DNA from: Agromyces hippuratus | GTDB taxonomy: Bacteria; Actinomycetota; Actinomycetes; Actinomycetales; Microbacteriaceae | DNA length: 64,000 bases | Assembly (NCBI RefSeq): GCF_013410355.1 | Contig: NZ_JACCFI010000001.1 | Coordinates: 2,666,001-2,730,000, forward strand | Reading direction: 5' to 3' | In this document: piece after piece, positions 7,695-16,585 of the stretch | How positions within the stretch are numbered: position 1 is the stretch's first letter | How the letters are laid out: the number at the start of each line of letters is the position of its first letter | Translations under genes and position numbers: made by a program | The notes under the pieces: generated by a model | What the model was told of the DNA's origin: nothing | Databases searched by the model: none | What the model saw: only the letters and a program-made list of their open reading frames with translations

Positions 7695-9088
7695 CCGTCG
7701 ATCACCAGCCTCGGATGGTTGCGGACCGTGTCGGAGAGCCGCAGCAGCAGCGCGACGATGATCCAGTTGGCCACGAGCGAGGAACCGCCGGCGGCGAGGA
7801 ACGGCGTCGTGAGTCCGGTCAGCGGGATGACCCGCGTGACGCCCCCGACGACGATGAAGACCTGGAGCGCCACGACGAACGCGAGCCCGACCCCGAGCAG
7901 CTTGCCGAAGTCGTCCTGACCGGCGAAGCCGATGCGGAAGCCGCGCGCCACGAAGAGCAGGTAGAGGGCGAGGATCGCGAAGATGCCCGCGAGGCCGAGC
8001 TCTTCGCCGAGGCTCGCGATGATGTAGTCGCTCTGCGGAACCGGGGTGAGGTCGGGTCGGCCCTGCCCCCAGCCGGTGCCGATGAGGCCGCCGTTCGCGA
8101 GCCCGAAGAGTCCCTGCACGAGCTGGTAGCTGCCGCCGATCTCGGCATCGAATCGATCGGGGCTGAACGGGTCGAGCCAGTTGGCGAATCGGTTGCCGAC
8201 GTAGTCGAGGGTCTGGCTCGCGATGATGGCGCCGCCGATGAAGAGGCTCAGCCCGAGCACGACCCACGAGAGCCGGCTCGTCGCGACGTAGAGCATGACG
8301 AGGAAGAGCCCGAAGTAGAGCAGCGCGGTGCCGAGGTCGCGCTGGAACACGATGACGGCCATCGACAGGGCCCACACGATGAGGAGCGGGCCGAGGTCGC
8401 GCGCCCGCGGGAACTGCATGCCGAGGAACTTCGTGCCCACCATCGACAGCGAGTCGCGGTTGCGCACGAGGTAGCCGGCGAAGAAGACGGCCAGCGCGAT
8501 CTTCGCGATCTCACCGGGCTGGAAGGTCGCGATGTCGCCGATGCCGATCCACACCTGGGCGCCGCCGCGCTCCTGGCCGATGCCCGGCACGAGCGGCAGG
8601 ATGAGCAGCACGATGGCGACGAGCCCGGCGAGGTAGGTGTAGCGGAAGAGCACGCGGTGGTTGCGGATCACGAGGATCGTCGCGATCGCGCAGATGATCG
8701 CGATCGCGCTCCACGCGATCTGGCGCACCGCGGCGCTCTCCCAGCCGACATCGCCGTATGCGATGTCGATGCGGTAGATCATGGCGATGCCGAGGCCGTT
8801 CAGTACCGTTGCGATCGGCAGCAGGAACGGGTCGGCGTCGCGCGCCACGAAGCGCATCGCGATGTGCAGCCCGAAGACGAGGAGCGACAGGCCGGCGCCG
8901 AGCAGCACGAGCTGCGTGTCGACGTGACCGAGCGCCCCGAGCTGTACGAGCACGATCGCCGAGGCGTTGATGAAGCACGCCACGAGCAGCAGCCAGAACT
9001 CGAGGTTGCGCAGCTTCTGCGGCATCCGGATGCGACGGACGCCCTCTGGCGGAGTGGCGGTGGGCACCGCCGATTGGAGGTCACTCAA
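7691..9088 (-). CDS. rodA: SEDS peptidoglycan polymerase RodA/FtsW family
   Basis: Polytopic glycosyltransferase that polymerises lipid II and pairs with the class B PBP encoded next to it. The 465-residue product has about 12 membrane segments and the SEDS signatures FQRDLGTALLYFGLF and IIASLGEELGLAG. The start is TTG at 9088: GGAGG lies 6 bases upstream and no ATG fits. The TTG overlaps the end of pstP and the stop overlaps the pbpA ATG, so translation is coupled on both sides. RodA rather than FtsW is inferred from the operon order shared with mycobacteria. Confidence 0.93.
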   Translation of the reverse strand: MSDLQSAVPTATPPEGVRRIRMPQKLRNLEFWLLLVACFINASAIVLVQLGALGHVDTQLVLLGAGLSLLVFGLHIAMRFVARDADPFLLPIATVLNGLGIAMIYRIDIAYGDVGWESAAVRQIAWSAIAIICAIATILVIRNHRVLFRYTYLAGLVAIVLLILPLVPGIGQERGGAQVWIGIGDIATFQPGEIAKIALAVFFAGYLVRNRDSLSMVGTKFLGMQFPRARDLGPLLIVWALSMAVIVFQRDLGTALLYFGLFLVMLYVATSRLSWVVLGLSLFIGGAIIASQTLDYVGNRFANWLDPFSPDRFDAEIGGSYQLVQGLFGLANGGLIGTGWGQGRPDLTPVPQSDYIIASLGEELGLAGIFAILALYLLFVARGFRIGFAGQDDFGKLLGVGLAFVVALQVFIVVGGVTRVIPLTGLTTPFLAAGGSSLVANWIIVALLLRLSDTVRNHPRLVIDG

Positions 9089-10313
9089 CGGATTCCTCCA
9101 GCCTCTGCACGATGCGGTACGCCTCGGCGTACGAGCCCGCGCTGATCGTCTGCTGGACCCGCTGCTGGTCGTAGGTGCGCAGTTCGGCGACGTCGAGGTC
9201 GGTCTCGGTGTCCAGCTCGTGCAGCGAGATCGGCCCGAGGTTCTGCTGGATGCCCTGGTAGATCGCGACCCTGCCGTTCGATTCGCCGACGTAGAAGCGG
9301 GTCTGCGTCCACTGGTAGCCCAGCGTGAAGGCCGCCACGATGGCGCCGATCAGCAGCACGATCCAGAAGCTCCACACCCAGCGTCGTCGTCGGCGGCGGC
9401 GGGCGTCCTCCTCGATGATCTCGTCGAAGAAGTCCTCGGAGTCGGGCTCGAAGTGCGTCTCCTGCACCGGGTGGGGACGGAACGGAGTGAGACGGATGCC
9501 GCGGGGCCGCACCGGCTCGGCCGACTGGCCGAACGCCGGCGGGGCCGCCGCAGACCCGACGATCAGCGGCGGGGTGTCGGGTGCCGGCGGTTCGCCGATG
9601 TCGAGGATCACGACGGTGACGTTGTCGGGGGCGCCGCCGTCGAGGGAGGCCTTGACGAGTCGATCGGCGACCTGCTTGGCGCCGGCGTCGGCCGACATGA
9701 TGTCGTGGATGTCGTCGAAGGAGGCGACACCCGAGAGGCCGTCGGAGCAGAGCATCCAGCGGTCGCCGTCGCGGGTGTCGAGCACCAGGGCGTCGATCTC
9801 GGGTGAGGCCTCGACGTCGCCGAGCACTCGCATGAGCACCGAACGCCGGGGGTGCACCATGGCCTCTTCGGCGGTGATGCGGCCGGCATCGACGAGACGC
9901 TGCACGAAGGTGTGGTCGGTCGAGATCTGGCTGAGCTCACCCGAACGCAGCAGGTAGATGCGCGAGTCGCCGATGTGCGAGATGACGATGCGGTCGCCGA
10001 CGAGCAGCACGGCGCTCACCGTCGTGCCCATGCCGGTCAGTTCGGAGTGATCGGCGACGGTGGCGGCGAGTTGCCGGTTGGCCGCGATCAGGGCGCCCTC
10101 GAGGGAGGCGGAGGCCTCGGTCGTGTTGTCGTAGTCGAGGTCGGCCTCGGCGATGCGCCGCGTGGCGATCGCGCTCGCGACGTCGCCGCCCGCGTGCCCG
10201 CCCATGCCGTCGGCCACCACGAACAGCCGGCGCCCGGCGTACCCGGAGTCCTGGTTGTTCGAGCGGATCCGTCCGACGTGCGAGACCGCAGCGCTCGCCT
10301 TGATGTTCGCCAT
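9081..10313 (-). CDS. pstP: PP2C-type Ser/Thr protein phosphatase PstP
   Basis: Metal-dependent phosphatase that reverses PknA/PknB phosphorylation. The 410-residue product has a cytoplasmic PP2C domain (about 5-235) with D22, VADGMGGHAGG (D35), GDSR, LCSDGLSG and the C-terminal metal aspartate in GGAPDNVTVV. A Pro-rich linker, a run of arginines and one membrane helix (about 310-332) follow, then an extracellular tail of about 75 residues. The ATG at 10313 is used because MANIKASAAVSHVGRIRSNNQD begins the domain; a longer upstream reading runs back into fhaB. Its stop overlaps the rodA TTG. Confidence 0.95.
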   Translation of the reverse strand: MANIKASAAVSHVGRIRSNNQDSGYAGRRLFVVADGMGGHAGGDVASAIATRRIAEADLDYDNTTEASASLEGALIAANRQLAATVADHSELTGMGTTVSAVLLVGDRIVISHIGDSRIYLLRSGELSQISTDHTFVQRLVDAGRITAEEAMVHPRRSVLMRVLGDVEASPEIDALVLDTRDGDRWMLCSDGLSGVASFDDIHDIMSADAGAKQVADRLVKASLDGGAPDNVTVVILDIGEPPAPDTPPLIVGSAAAPPAFGQSAEPVRPRGIRLTPFRPHPVQETHFEPDSEDFFDEIIEEDARRRRRRRWVWSFWIVLLIGAIVAAFTLGYQWTQTRFYVGESNGRVAIYQGIQQNLGPISLHELDTETDLDVAELRTYDQQRVQQTISAGSYAEAYRIVQRLEESVE

Positions 10314-10315
10314 GG

Positions 10316-10882
10316 CTACCGCCGCAGCTCGAACGTCGTCGCTCCGACCTTCACGGTGGCTCCGAGCGGGATCGGGGTGGGCACGGTCACTCGGGAGCCG
10401 TTGAGGAAGGTGCCGTTGGTCGAATCGAGGTCCTGCAGCATCCAGCGGCCGTTCCACTGCATGAGGCGCGCATGGTGCGTCGACGTGTAGTCGTCGCGGA
10501 TGATGATGGCCGAGTCGCTCGAGCGCCCGATCGTGATCTCGTCGTGGCCGAGCGGGAACTCGGCGCCGTTCTTCGCGCCGCTCGTGATGACGAGTCGCGT
10601 GGCGTTCTCACTCGAGGCGAGCTCGCCGTTCGAGCCGCCGGTCGTCGCGGCGCGCGAGACGGGGGCGGTCGGCGCTGCGGCCGCCGCCACCGGGGCGGCG
10701 CTCGGGAATGCGGATGCCGCAGCCGGGGCGGCCGCAGGAGCTGCCACCGCGGTCTCGGGCTGGAGCTTGCGCACGCGCTGGCCGAACAGGTCGCTGCGCA
10801 GCGCGTAGACGATCGCGAAGATGAACACCCAGAGCAGCACGAGGAAGCCGAGCTGGAGCACGAGGAGGGTGAGTTCGCTCAT
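10316..10882 (-). CDS. fhaB: Membrane-anchored FHA domain protein FhaB (FipA-like)
   Basis: Phosphothreonine reader acting with the PknA/PknB pair; the mycobacterial homologue links FtsZ and FtsQ. The 188-residue product has an N-terminal membrane segment (about 4-27), an Ala-rich linker, and an FHA domain at about 100-188 with the binding motifs GRSSDSAI, STHHARL and DLDSTNGTFLNG. Its ATG overlaps the fhaA stop (ATGA) and it ends two bases before the pstP ATG. Threonines that could be kinase sites lie in the linker; phosphorylation there is inferred from the family only. Confidence 0.92.
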   Translation of the reverse strand: MSELTLLVLQLGFLVLLWVFIFAIVYALRSDLFGQRVRKLQPETAVAAPAAAPAAASAFPSAAPVAAAAAPTAPVSRAATTGGSNGELASSENATRLVITSGAKNGAEFPLGHDEITIGRSSDSAIIIRDDYTSTHHARLMQWNGRWMLQDLDSTNGTFLNGSRVTVPTPIPLGATVKVGATTFELRR

Positions 10883-11628
10883 TCGCCGGGCCCCCAGAAC
10901 CCGCCCATGTCGTGGCGTTCGGTGGCAGGGTCGGGGCGGCCGCGGGAGCCCGTGTTCGTGTTCGACGCCTGCGCGAGCACCCGGAACGTGATGCGCGAAC
11001 GGCCGATGCCGATGACCGAGTCTGGTTCGAGGATGGCGTGCTTCACCGGGGCGCCGTTCAGCTGGGTGCCGTTCGTCGAGCCGAGGTCGCGCACGCGCGC
11101 GCGGCTGCCGTCCCACTGCACCTCGGCGTGCCGGCGCGATGCGCCGGAGTCGTCGAGGGTGACATCCGCCTCGCTGCCGCGGCCGATGACCGTGCGCCCC
11201 TTCATGATCGGGTAGCGCTTGCCGTTCACGTCGAGCACCGGGGTCCAGGCGACCTGGCCCTTCACGTTCTGCGAATCGACCTGCACCATGCCCACGGCGA
11301 GGCTCTCGTCACGTTCGAGCGACAGGGTGATGCCGCCCGCGAACTGGAAGCGCTGACTCGCGGCGTGCTTCTGCACGAGGTCGACGAGCTCGTCGACGAG
11401 CGCGGGCCCGAGGCCGGACATGCGGGCGTAGTCGTCGGGCGCCATGCGCACGACGAAGCTGTTCGGCACGAGCACGCGGTCGCGCGAGACGACTGCAGCC
11501 TTCGTGTCGATCTCCCGCTTCAGGGCAGAGGTGATCTCGACGGGTTGCAGCCCCGAGCGAAAGGTCTTCGCGAACGCGCCGTTGACGGCGCGCTCGAGAC
11601 CTTTCTCGAAGTTGTCCAGTAGGCCCAC
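10879..11628 (-). CDS. fhaA: FHA domain protein FhaA (DUF3662 + FHA)
   Basis: First gene of the kinase operon. In mycobacteria FhaA binds phosphorylated MviN/MurJ and restrains peptidoglycan synthesis. The 249-residue product has the N-terminal DUF3662 fold (GLLDNFEKGLERAVNGAF to about 125) and a C-terminal FHA domain with GRGSEADVTLDD, SRRHAEV and DLGSTNGTQLNG. The start is GTG at 11628, preceded by GGGAG; this gives the expected N-terminus, whereas the start 24 bases upstream adds residues not typical of the family. A TACCAT hexamer about 60 bases upstream could be the operon -10 box. Confidence 0.93.
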   Translation of the reverse strand: MGLLDNFEKGLERAVNGAFAKTFRSGLQPVEITSALKREIDTKAAVVSRDRVLVPNSFVVRMAPDDYARMSGLGPALVDELVDLVQKHAASQRFQFAGGITLSLERDESLAVGMVQVDSQNVKGQVAWTPVLDVNGKRYPIMKGRTVIGRGSEADVTLDDSGASRRHAEVQWDGSRARVRDLGSTNGTQLNGAPVKHAILEPDSVIGIGRSRITFRVLAQASNTNTGSRGRPDPATERHDMGGFWGPGE

Positions 11629-11725
11629 AGGTCTCCCGCTCCAGATTCGCACCGACGTCGTCGTTTCTCACCGACGCCGTCGTGACTTGTGACATGGTAG
11701 CCCGAAGGGCTGGGAACACTCGTGA

Positions 11726-14236
11726 TCAGTCGATCTGGATCGCCGAGTCGGCTTCGTCGACGTCGAGCGACAGGGTCGGGATCGACGCCGTGAGCAGGGT
11801 TCCGTCGGCACGGCGCGAGCCGGTCACGTCGCGCATCGTCGGCGCTCCGTAGAGGCGCGGACCCTGGCCGTCGAGCGGCACCGAGACATCCGACTCCGCG
11901 GTCACGACCACCTCGGCGCCGCGCACCCTGACCCGTGCCTCGCCGCCGGCCTCGACGGCGAAGGAGATCGACTCGGGATCGAGGGTCACGCGCAGGCGCG
12001 TGCCGCGGAGCGTGACGCGGAACGTCAGCCGCTGCCAGCCGTCGGGCAGGCGCGGATCGAACGCGAAGACCCCGTTGTGGTCGCGGAAGCCGCCGAATCC
12101 CGAGACGAGCGCGCTCCAGACGCCGCCGGTCGAGGCGACGTGCACGCCGTCGGCCGTGTTGTTGTGCAGGTCGGCGAGGTCGACGAAGAGCGCCGAGCGG
12201 AAGTACCGCATCGCGAGTTCGTGGTAGCCGACCTCGGCCGCGATGATCGACTGCACGACCGCCGACAGCGTCGAGTCGCCCGTCGTCAGCGGGTCGTAGT
12301 ACTCGAAGTTGGCGCGTTTGGCCTCAGTCGAGAAGCGATCGCCCTGCAGGTAGAGGGCGAGCACCACGTCGGCCTGCTTCAGCACCTGGAAGCGGTAGAT
12401 GACGAGCGGGTGGTAGTGCAGCAGGAGGGGGCGCCGGTCGTCGGGCGTGTTCTCGAGGTCCCACAGCTCCTTCTGGAGGAACGCGCTGTCCTGCGGGTGG
12501 ATGCCGAGCTGCTCGTCGAACGGGATGTGCATGTGCGCTGCCGCACGCCGCCAGCTCGCGACCTCGGCCGGCGTCACCATGAGGCGCTCGACGAGGCGGT
12601 CGTAGGCCGCCGGGTCCTGCACCTGCAGGTCGTCGACGGAGGATGCCGCCGCGGCGAGGTTCGCCCGCGCCATCACGTTCGTGTAGAGGTTGTCGTTGAC
12701 GACCGTCGTGTACTCGTCGGGCCCGGTGACGCCGTGGATGTGGAACACGTCGTCGGCGTTCGAGCGCCAGAACCCGAGGTCCTCCCACATGCGCGCCGTC
12801 TCGACGAGGATGTCGATCGCCCCGCGGCCGAGGAAGTCCTGGTCGCCCGTGGCCCTGACGTACTGGTTCAGCGCATAGGAGATGTCGGCGTCGATGTGGT
12901 ACTGCGCGGTGCCGGCCGCGTAGTACGCGCTCGACTCCTGACCGTTGATCGTACGCCACGGGAACAGGGCCCCGTGCTGGTTCAGCTCGAGCGCCCGGGC
13001 GCGGGCGGCAGGAAGCATCCGCTGCCGGAATCGCAGCACGTTGCGCGCCACGACCGGTGCCGTGTAGCTGAGGAACGGCATCACGTACACCTCGGTGTCC
13101 CAGAAGTAGTGGCCGCCGTAGCCCGACCCCGAGACGCCCTTGGCGGCGACGCCGTCGCCGTCGGTGCGCGCCGTCGCCTGGGCGAGCTGGAAGAGGTTCC
13201 ACCGCGTGGCCTGCTGGATCGCGGCCTGCCCCTCGATCTCGACGTCGGACCGCGCCCAGAAGTCGTCGAGCCACGAACGCTGCTGCTCGAACAGCTCGGC
13301 GACGCCGAGTTCGGCGGCGCGGTCGAGTGTGCGGTCGCACCGGTCGACGAGCTCGCGCGTGGGCACGGTGCGGGCCGTGTGGTAGCTGATGGTCTTCGTC
13401 ACCCGGATCGGCTGGCCCTGCTTGGCGTGCACTCGGTAGATGTGCTTCGCGAGGTCGTCGCCGATCGAGCTCGACTCGCTGAACTGGTTCTCGGTCGCGA
13501 TCTGGTGCTCTGCGCCCACCGCGATCGTCATGCCCGAGTTCGTGGCCTGGTAGCCGAGCATGTAGCGCCCGCCCTCGGCCCGCTTCACCCGCGGCTGCAG
13601 CACGCGCTCGTTGAACATCTCGGCCTTGCGCGGGTCGAAGCTGCCGGTCGCCTCGGGCACACCCGAGCGGTACTCGTCGCGGCCGTCTTGACGGTTCAGG
13701 ATCTGGCTCGAGATCGTCACGGCTGCGTCGGCGTCGAGCAGCTCGACCTCGTAGTCGAGCACCGCGAGGTGACGGTCGGTGAAGCTCACCATGCGCCGGC
13801 TCGTGATGAGCACCCGCTTGCCCGACGGCGTGCGCCAGACGATCGACCGGCTGAGCGCGCCGAGCCGGAAGTCGAGTCGGCGCTCGTAGGAGAGGAGTTC
13901 GGCGACGGTGAGCACGAGCGGCTCGTCGTCGACGTAGAGCCGGATGACCTTCGCGTCGGGGGCGTTCACGATCGTCTGGCCGACGCGGGCGAAGCCGAAC
14001 GCCTCTTCGGCGTGGCGGATCGGCCACGTCTCGTGGAACCCGTTCACGAAGGTGCCGTGCATGTGGCCGTCGCGGCCCTCCTCGACGTTGCCGCGGAGGC
14101 CGAGGTAGCCGTTGCCGACCGCGAAGATCGTCTCGGTGCGACCCATGTCGGCCTCACCGAACTCGGTCTCGACGAGCGCCCATTCGTCGATGGGGAAGCG
14201 CGTGCGGTTCAGCGGATCGTGGTCGGCGAACCTCAT
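11726..14236 (-). CDS. Glycoside hydrolase family 65 disaccharide phosphorylase
   Basis: Inverting phosphorylase that splits an alpha-glucobiose (trehalose, maltose, kojibiose or nigerose) with phosphate to beta-glucose-1-phosphate and glucose. The 836-residue product is full length for GH65: N-terminal beta-sandwich, (alpha/alpha)6 barrel and C-terminal sheets. The catalytic acid is E508 in HGVTGPDEYTTVV, and WDTEVYVMPFL is the barrel signature. The preceding gene encodes a beta-phosphoglucomutase whose stop overlaps this ATG (ATGA), so the pair would turn the sugar into glucose-6-phosphate. The exact disaccharide cannot be assigned; trehalose or maltose are the usual possibilities in actinobacteria. 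Confidence 0.88.
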   Translation of the reverse strand: MRFADHDPLNRTRFPIDEWALVETEFGEADMGRTETIFAVGNGYLGLRGNVEEGRDGHMHGTFVNGFHETWPIRHAEEAFGFARVGQTIVNAPDAKVIRLYVDDEPLVLTVAELLSYERRLDFRLGALSRSIVWRTPSGKRVLITSRRMVSFTDRHLAVLDYEVELLDADAAVTISSQILNRQDGRDEYRSGVPEATGSFDPRKAEMFNERVLQPRVKRAEGGRYMLGYQATNSGMTIAVGAEHQIATENQFSESSSIGDDLAKHIYRVHAKQGQPIRVTKTISYHTARTVPTRELVDRCDRTLDRAAELGVAELFEQQRSWLDDFWARSDVEIEGQAAIQQATRWNLFQLAQATARTDGDGVAAKGVSGSGYGGHYFWDTEVYVMPFLSYTAPVVARNVLRFRQRMLPAARARALELNQHGALFPWRTINGQESSAYYAAGTAQYHIDADISYALNQYVRATGDQDFLGRGAIDILVETARMWEDLGFWRSNADDVFHIHGVTGPDEYTTVVNDNLYTNVMARANLAAAASSVDDLQVQDPAAYDRLVERLMVTPAEVASWRRAAAHMHIPFDEQLGIHPQDSAFLQKELWDLENTPDDRRPLLLHYHPLVIYRFQVLKQADVVLALYLQGDRFSTEAKRANFEYYDPLTTGDSTLSAVVQSIIAAEVGYHELAMRYFRSALFVDLADLHNNTADGVHVASTGGVWSALVSGFGGFRDHNGVFAFDPRLPDGWQRLTFRVTLRGTRLRVTLDPESISFAVEAGGEARVRVRGAEVVVTAESDVSVPLDGQGPRLYGAPTMRDVTGSRRADGTLLTASIPTLSLDVDEADSAIQID

Positions 14237-15024
14237 TCGCGGTCCTCTCGGGGGGAGTCGTTCGCGATCGTGTCGGCGTTCGCGGGAAGCAGGGGGATGA
14301 GTTCGTCGAGCTCGTCGACCACGATGTCGGCGCCGAGCGCTTCGAGCGTCGACCGCCCGACGCCCCGGTCGACGCCGATGACGACGCCGAAGTCGCCCGC
14401 CGCGCCGGCCATGACGCCCGATTCGGCGTCTTCGACGACGGCGCATTCGGTGGTCGGCACGCCGAGCAGCTCGGCCGCGCGCTCGAACGTGTCGGGGGCC
14501 GGCTTGCCGGGGATGCCGTCGCGCGCGGCGACCGCGCCGTCGACGACGACCTCGAAGCGATCGGCGATCCCGGCCGCCGCCAGCACCGAGGGGGCGTTCT
14601 TCGAGCTCGAGACGACGGCCACGTGGCATCCGTTCGCCTGCACCGCGTCGAGGAACGCGACGCTCGCCGGGTACGCCGCGACGCCTTCTTCAGCGAGGGT
14701 CGCGTTGAAGGCCTCGTTCTTGCGGTTGCCGAGGCCGTGCACGGTGTCGGCGCTCGGCGAGTCGGTCACGTCGCCCTCGGGCACGCGGATGCCGCGGCTC
14801 TCGAGCAGGCTGCGAACCCCGTCGTAGCGGGGCTTGCCGTCGATGTACGAGAAGTAGTCGGCCTCGGTGTACGGCGCGGCGCCGTGCTGCTCGAGGAACG
14901 GAGTGAAGAGGCGCGCCCACGCGTGCATGTGCACGGTCGCGGTCGGCGTCAGCACGCCGTCGAGATCGAAGAGATAGGCACGGATGCCACTGAGAGCCCG
15001 GGTGGACTCGCTGGGGAACGTCAA
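14233..15024 (-). CDS. pgmB: HAD-family beta-phosphoglucomutase
   Basis: Converts beta-glucose-1-phosphate to glucose-6-phosphate, taking the product of the coupled GH65 phosphorylase. The 263-residue product has the HAD nucleophile D20 and acid/base D22 in FDLDGVLTPT, a helical cap, motif II in VSSSKNAPSV, a lysine in PGKPAPDTF and the acidic motif VEDAESGVMAG. The TTG at 15024 has AAAGGA at a good distance; a further TTG at 15057 lacks one. A TAGCAT hexamer on the minus strand at 15074-15079 may be the -10 box. Confidence 0.87.
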   Translation of the reverse strand: MTFPSESTRALSGIRAYLFDLDGVLTPTATVHMHAWARLFTPFLEQHGAAPYTEADYFSYIDGKPRYDGVRSLLESRGIRVPEGDVTDSPSADTVHGLGNRKNEAFNATLAEEGVAAYPASVAFLDAVQANGCHVAVVSSSKNAPSVLAAAGIADRFEVVVDGAVAARDGIPGKPAPDTFERAAELLGVPTTECAVVEDAESGVMAGAAGDFGVVIGVDRGVGRSTLEALGADIVVDELDELIPLLPANADTIANDSPREDRE

Positions 15025-15164
15025 ACTGCGGTCCTTTCGTCGCGACGGTCGGGGCAACGGAACCCGCTGATCGATGCTATTCCCGGGTGGCGGGCGAGCG
15101 CGAGGTGTGAACCGGACTCGGAGGAATCATGGAGGCGCGGGCGGCGGCGTCGAGGTCCGAACGA

Positions 15165-15246
15165 ACACAGCTGCGGATATACGATCCGCCACCCCGCGGC
15201 ACGGGTATTTCGCCCGGCGCGCCCGATCGTATATCCGCAGTTGTGT
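15165..15246. repeat. Long inverted repeat in the divergent HAD / tRNA-Leu intergenic region
   Basis: Arms of 22 bases (15165-15186 and 15225-15246) pair with a single G-T wobble around a 38-base GC-rich loop. The shared core is CTGCGGATATACGATC, AT-rich for this genome. The 314 bases between the HAD start and the tRNA hold nothing else clear. Both neighbours begin here, so this is not a simple terminator; a dispersed palindromic element, structured RNA or twin operator is possible. Confidence 0.6.
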
Positions 15247-15338
15247 CGGGCGGGAGGCATCCGTTGCACTCGAATGGCTTTGCAGGGCGCGAGATGTTAG
15301 TCTCTCGTGGTTGGACGCACTGAGGTGCGACCACACGT

Positions 15339-15425
15339 GCGCGAGTGGCGGAATTGGCAGACGCGCTGGCTTCAGGTGCCAGTACTCGCAAGGGTGTGGG
15401 GGTTCAAGTCCCCCCTCGCGCACCA
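15339..15425 (+). tRNA. tRNA-Leu(CAG)
   Basis: An 87-base gene with encoded CCA. The acceptor stem GCGCGAG (15339-15345) pairs with CTCGCGC (15415-15421). The anticodon arm is CTGGC-TTCAGGT-GCCAG, giving anticodon CAG for CUG codons. A long variable arm (TACTCGCAAGGGTGT) is typical of class II leucine tRNAs, and the T arm reads GGGGG-TTCAAGT-CCCCC. There is no integrase gene nearby, so it shows no sign of use as an integration site. Confidence 0.97.
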
Positions 15426-15432
15426 CGATCGA

Positions 15433-15463
15433 ACGGCCCGGGTCTCAGTGAGACCCGGGCCGT
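15433..15463 (+). terminator. Terminator after tRNA-Leu
   Basis: ACGGCCCGGGTC and GACCCGGGCCGT form a 12-bp stem (extendable to 15) around TCAGTGA, starting 7 bases after the CCA end and followed by CTTCGTTT. Confidence 0.85.
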
Positions 15464-15559
15464 CTTCGTTTGCGGGCGCGTGTCACACTTCGCGCTCGGC
15501 GGCGTCTTTCTCTGTAGAGGCCGGCAACAGGGCGGCCTCACGAAGAAAGGCACGCCCGC

Positions 15560-15940
15560 ATGGCGACTCCCGTCACCGCACTCGACCAGCTCAACCTCGC
15601 GTTCGCCGACCGGTTCAACGCGCGCGACCTCGACGGGCTGATGGCGCTCAACGTCGACGATGTCGTGTTCGTGCCGGCGCCCGGGCATCCCGTGCAGGGC
15701 GCGGAGGCCGTGCGCGGTGCGCTCGAGCAGTTCCTCGGACTGAACCTCCCGATCACGATGACGGTCCGTCACGTGTTCGAGAGCGGAGACGCGGGTCTGG
15801 CGATCGCCGACTGGACGATCACGGGCACCGGCCCCGACGGCACCGAGATCGCATTGGCGGGCACCACCGCCGACGTCGCCGTGCACGACGAGCAGCACGG
15901 ATGGCGCTACGCCGTCGACAACCCGTTCGGCACCGCCTGA
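15560..15940 (+). CDS. NTF2-like / SnoaL-like domain protein
   Basis: A 126-residue single-domain protein with the cone-shaped NTF2-like pattern of small polyketide cyclases and steroid isomerases: helical start FADRFNARDLDGLMALNVDDVVFVPAPG, then alternating strands ending GWRYAVDNPFGTA. Members of this fold bind small hydrophobic molecules or act as accessory subunits, and no catalytic residues can be assigned here. An AGAAAGG ribosome-binding site lies 9 bases before the ATG. The gene is monocistronic between the tRNA terminator and a strong hairpin at 15957-15989. Its role is unknown. Confidence 0.75.
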   Translation: MATPVTALDQLNLAFADRFNARDLDGLMALNVDDVVFVPAPGHPVQGAEAVRGALEQFLGLNLPITMTVRHVFESGDAGLAIADWTITGTGPDGTEIALAGTTADVAVHDEQHGWRYAVDNPFGTA

Positions 15941-15956
15941 GCCCCATGACTGCAGG

Positions 15957-15989
15957 AGGGCCGGCCGCTGGGGGAACAGGGCCGGCCCT
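15957..15989. terminator. Bidirectional terminator between NTF2-like gene and sigma factor
   Basis: AGGGCCGGCC (15957-15966) pairs perfectly with GGCCGGCCCT (15980-15989) between two convergent genes. Confidence 0.8.
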
Positions 15990-16008
15990 GCTGCCGTGGG
16001 GAACGCCG

Positions 16009-16575
16009 TCAGCGCGCTTCCGACATCCCGGATTCCCGGCACTCGGCGAGCGTCTTGCGTGCACGGGAGATGCGCTGTCGCGCCGCGGCCGGCGTGATCT
16101 CGAGCCGTTCGGCGATCTCGGGAGCCGAGAGCTCGTCGACGACGCTCAGGAGCAGCGGCTCGCGCAGCGAATCGGGAAGGGCTCGGATCGCGCCGAGCGC
16201 GCCGTCGAGGATCACGCGCAGCTCGACGTCGTCGGCGACGCAGGCATCACCGGGCAGGTCCGCGTCGAGCGCCGCGACCGGGCGGCGGGCCCGCTGGCGG
16301 GCGAGGTCGGCCGCGGCGTTCCGCGCGATGACATCGAGCCACGAGCACATCTGCCCGGGGCCCGGCTCGTGCAACTGCTCGATCGATCGCCAGGCCCGGA
16401 GCAGCGCGGTCTGCGCGACATCCTCTGCATCGTCGGGCGCGACGCCGAGCGAGATGCTCCGCCGTCGGAGCCGGTCGGGCTCGGCGGCGATCATCGCGGT
16501 GAGCGAGGCGCGACGTCCGTCGTCGCGCCTCGCGCCGCCCACGTCGTCGCGCGCGTTCGGAACGTGCTCGGTCAT
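16009..16575 (-). CDS. ECF-type RNA polymerase sigma factor
   Basis: A 188-residue alternative sigma factor with region 2 (VAPDDAEDVAQTALLRAWRS, followed by WLDVIARNAAADLARQRAR) and region 4 (ALPDSLREPLLLSVVDELSAPEIAERLEITPAAARQRISRARKTL). The ATG lies 10 bases after the stop of the GH5 gene on the same strand. GGAGG is present but only one base from the ATG, so either translation is coupled to the GH5 gene or the true start lies further in. No anti-sigma factor gene is adjacent, which is unusual for ECF genes. The regulon is unknown. Confidence 0.87.
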   Translation of the reverse strand: MTEHVPNARDDVGGARRDDGRRASLTAMIAAEPDRLRRRSISLGVAPDDAEDVAQTALLRAWRSIEQLHEPGPGQMCSWLDVIARNAAADLARQRARRPVAALDADLPGDACVADDVELRVILDGALGAIRALPDSLREPLLLSVVDELSAPEIAERLEITPAAARQRISRARKTLAECRESGMSEAR

Positions 16576-16585
16576 GCCTCCGAGG

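Noticed and set aside
12077..14827. A 916-codon open frame on the plus strand opposite the GH65/HAD genes
   Set aside because: Low-complexity Arg/Val/Asp-rich translation typical of the antisense frame of a high-GC gene; no recognisable domain, while the minus strand encodes two intact families.
15129..15323. Small plus-strand frame across the palindrome before tRNA-Leu
   Set aside because: Arg/Pro/Ser-rich translation without a ribosome-binding site and crossing an inverted repeat; no sign of a protein.
15339..15425. tRNA-Leu as an integration site with the palindrome as att relic
   Set aside because: No integrase, no duplicated tRNA 3' end and no foreign cargo in the following 20 kb.
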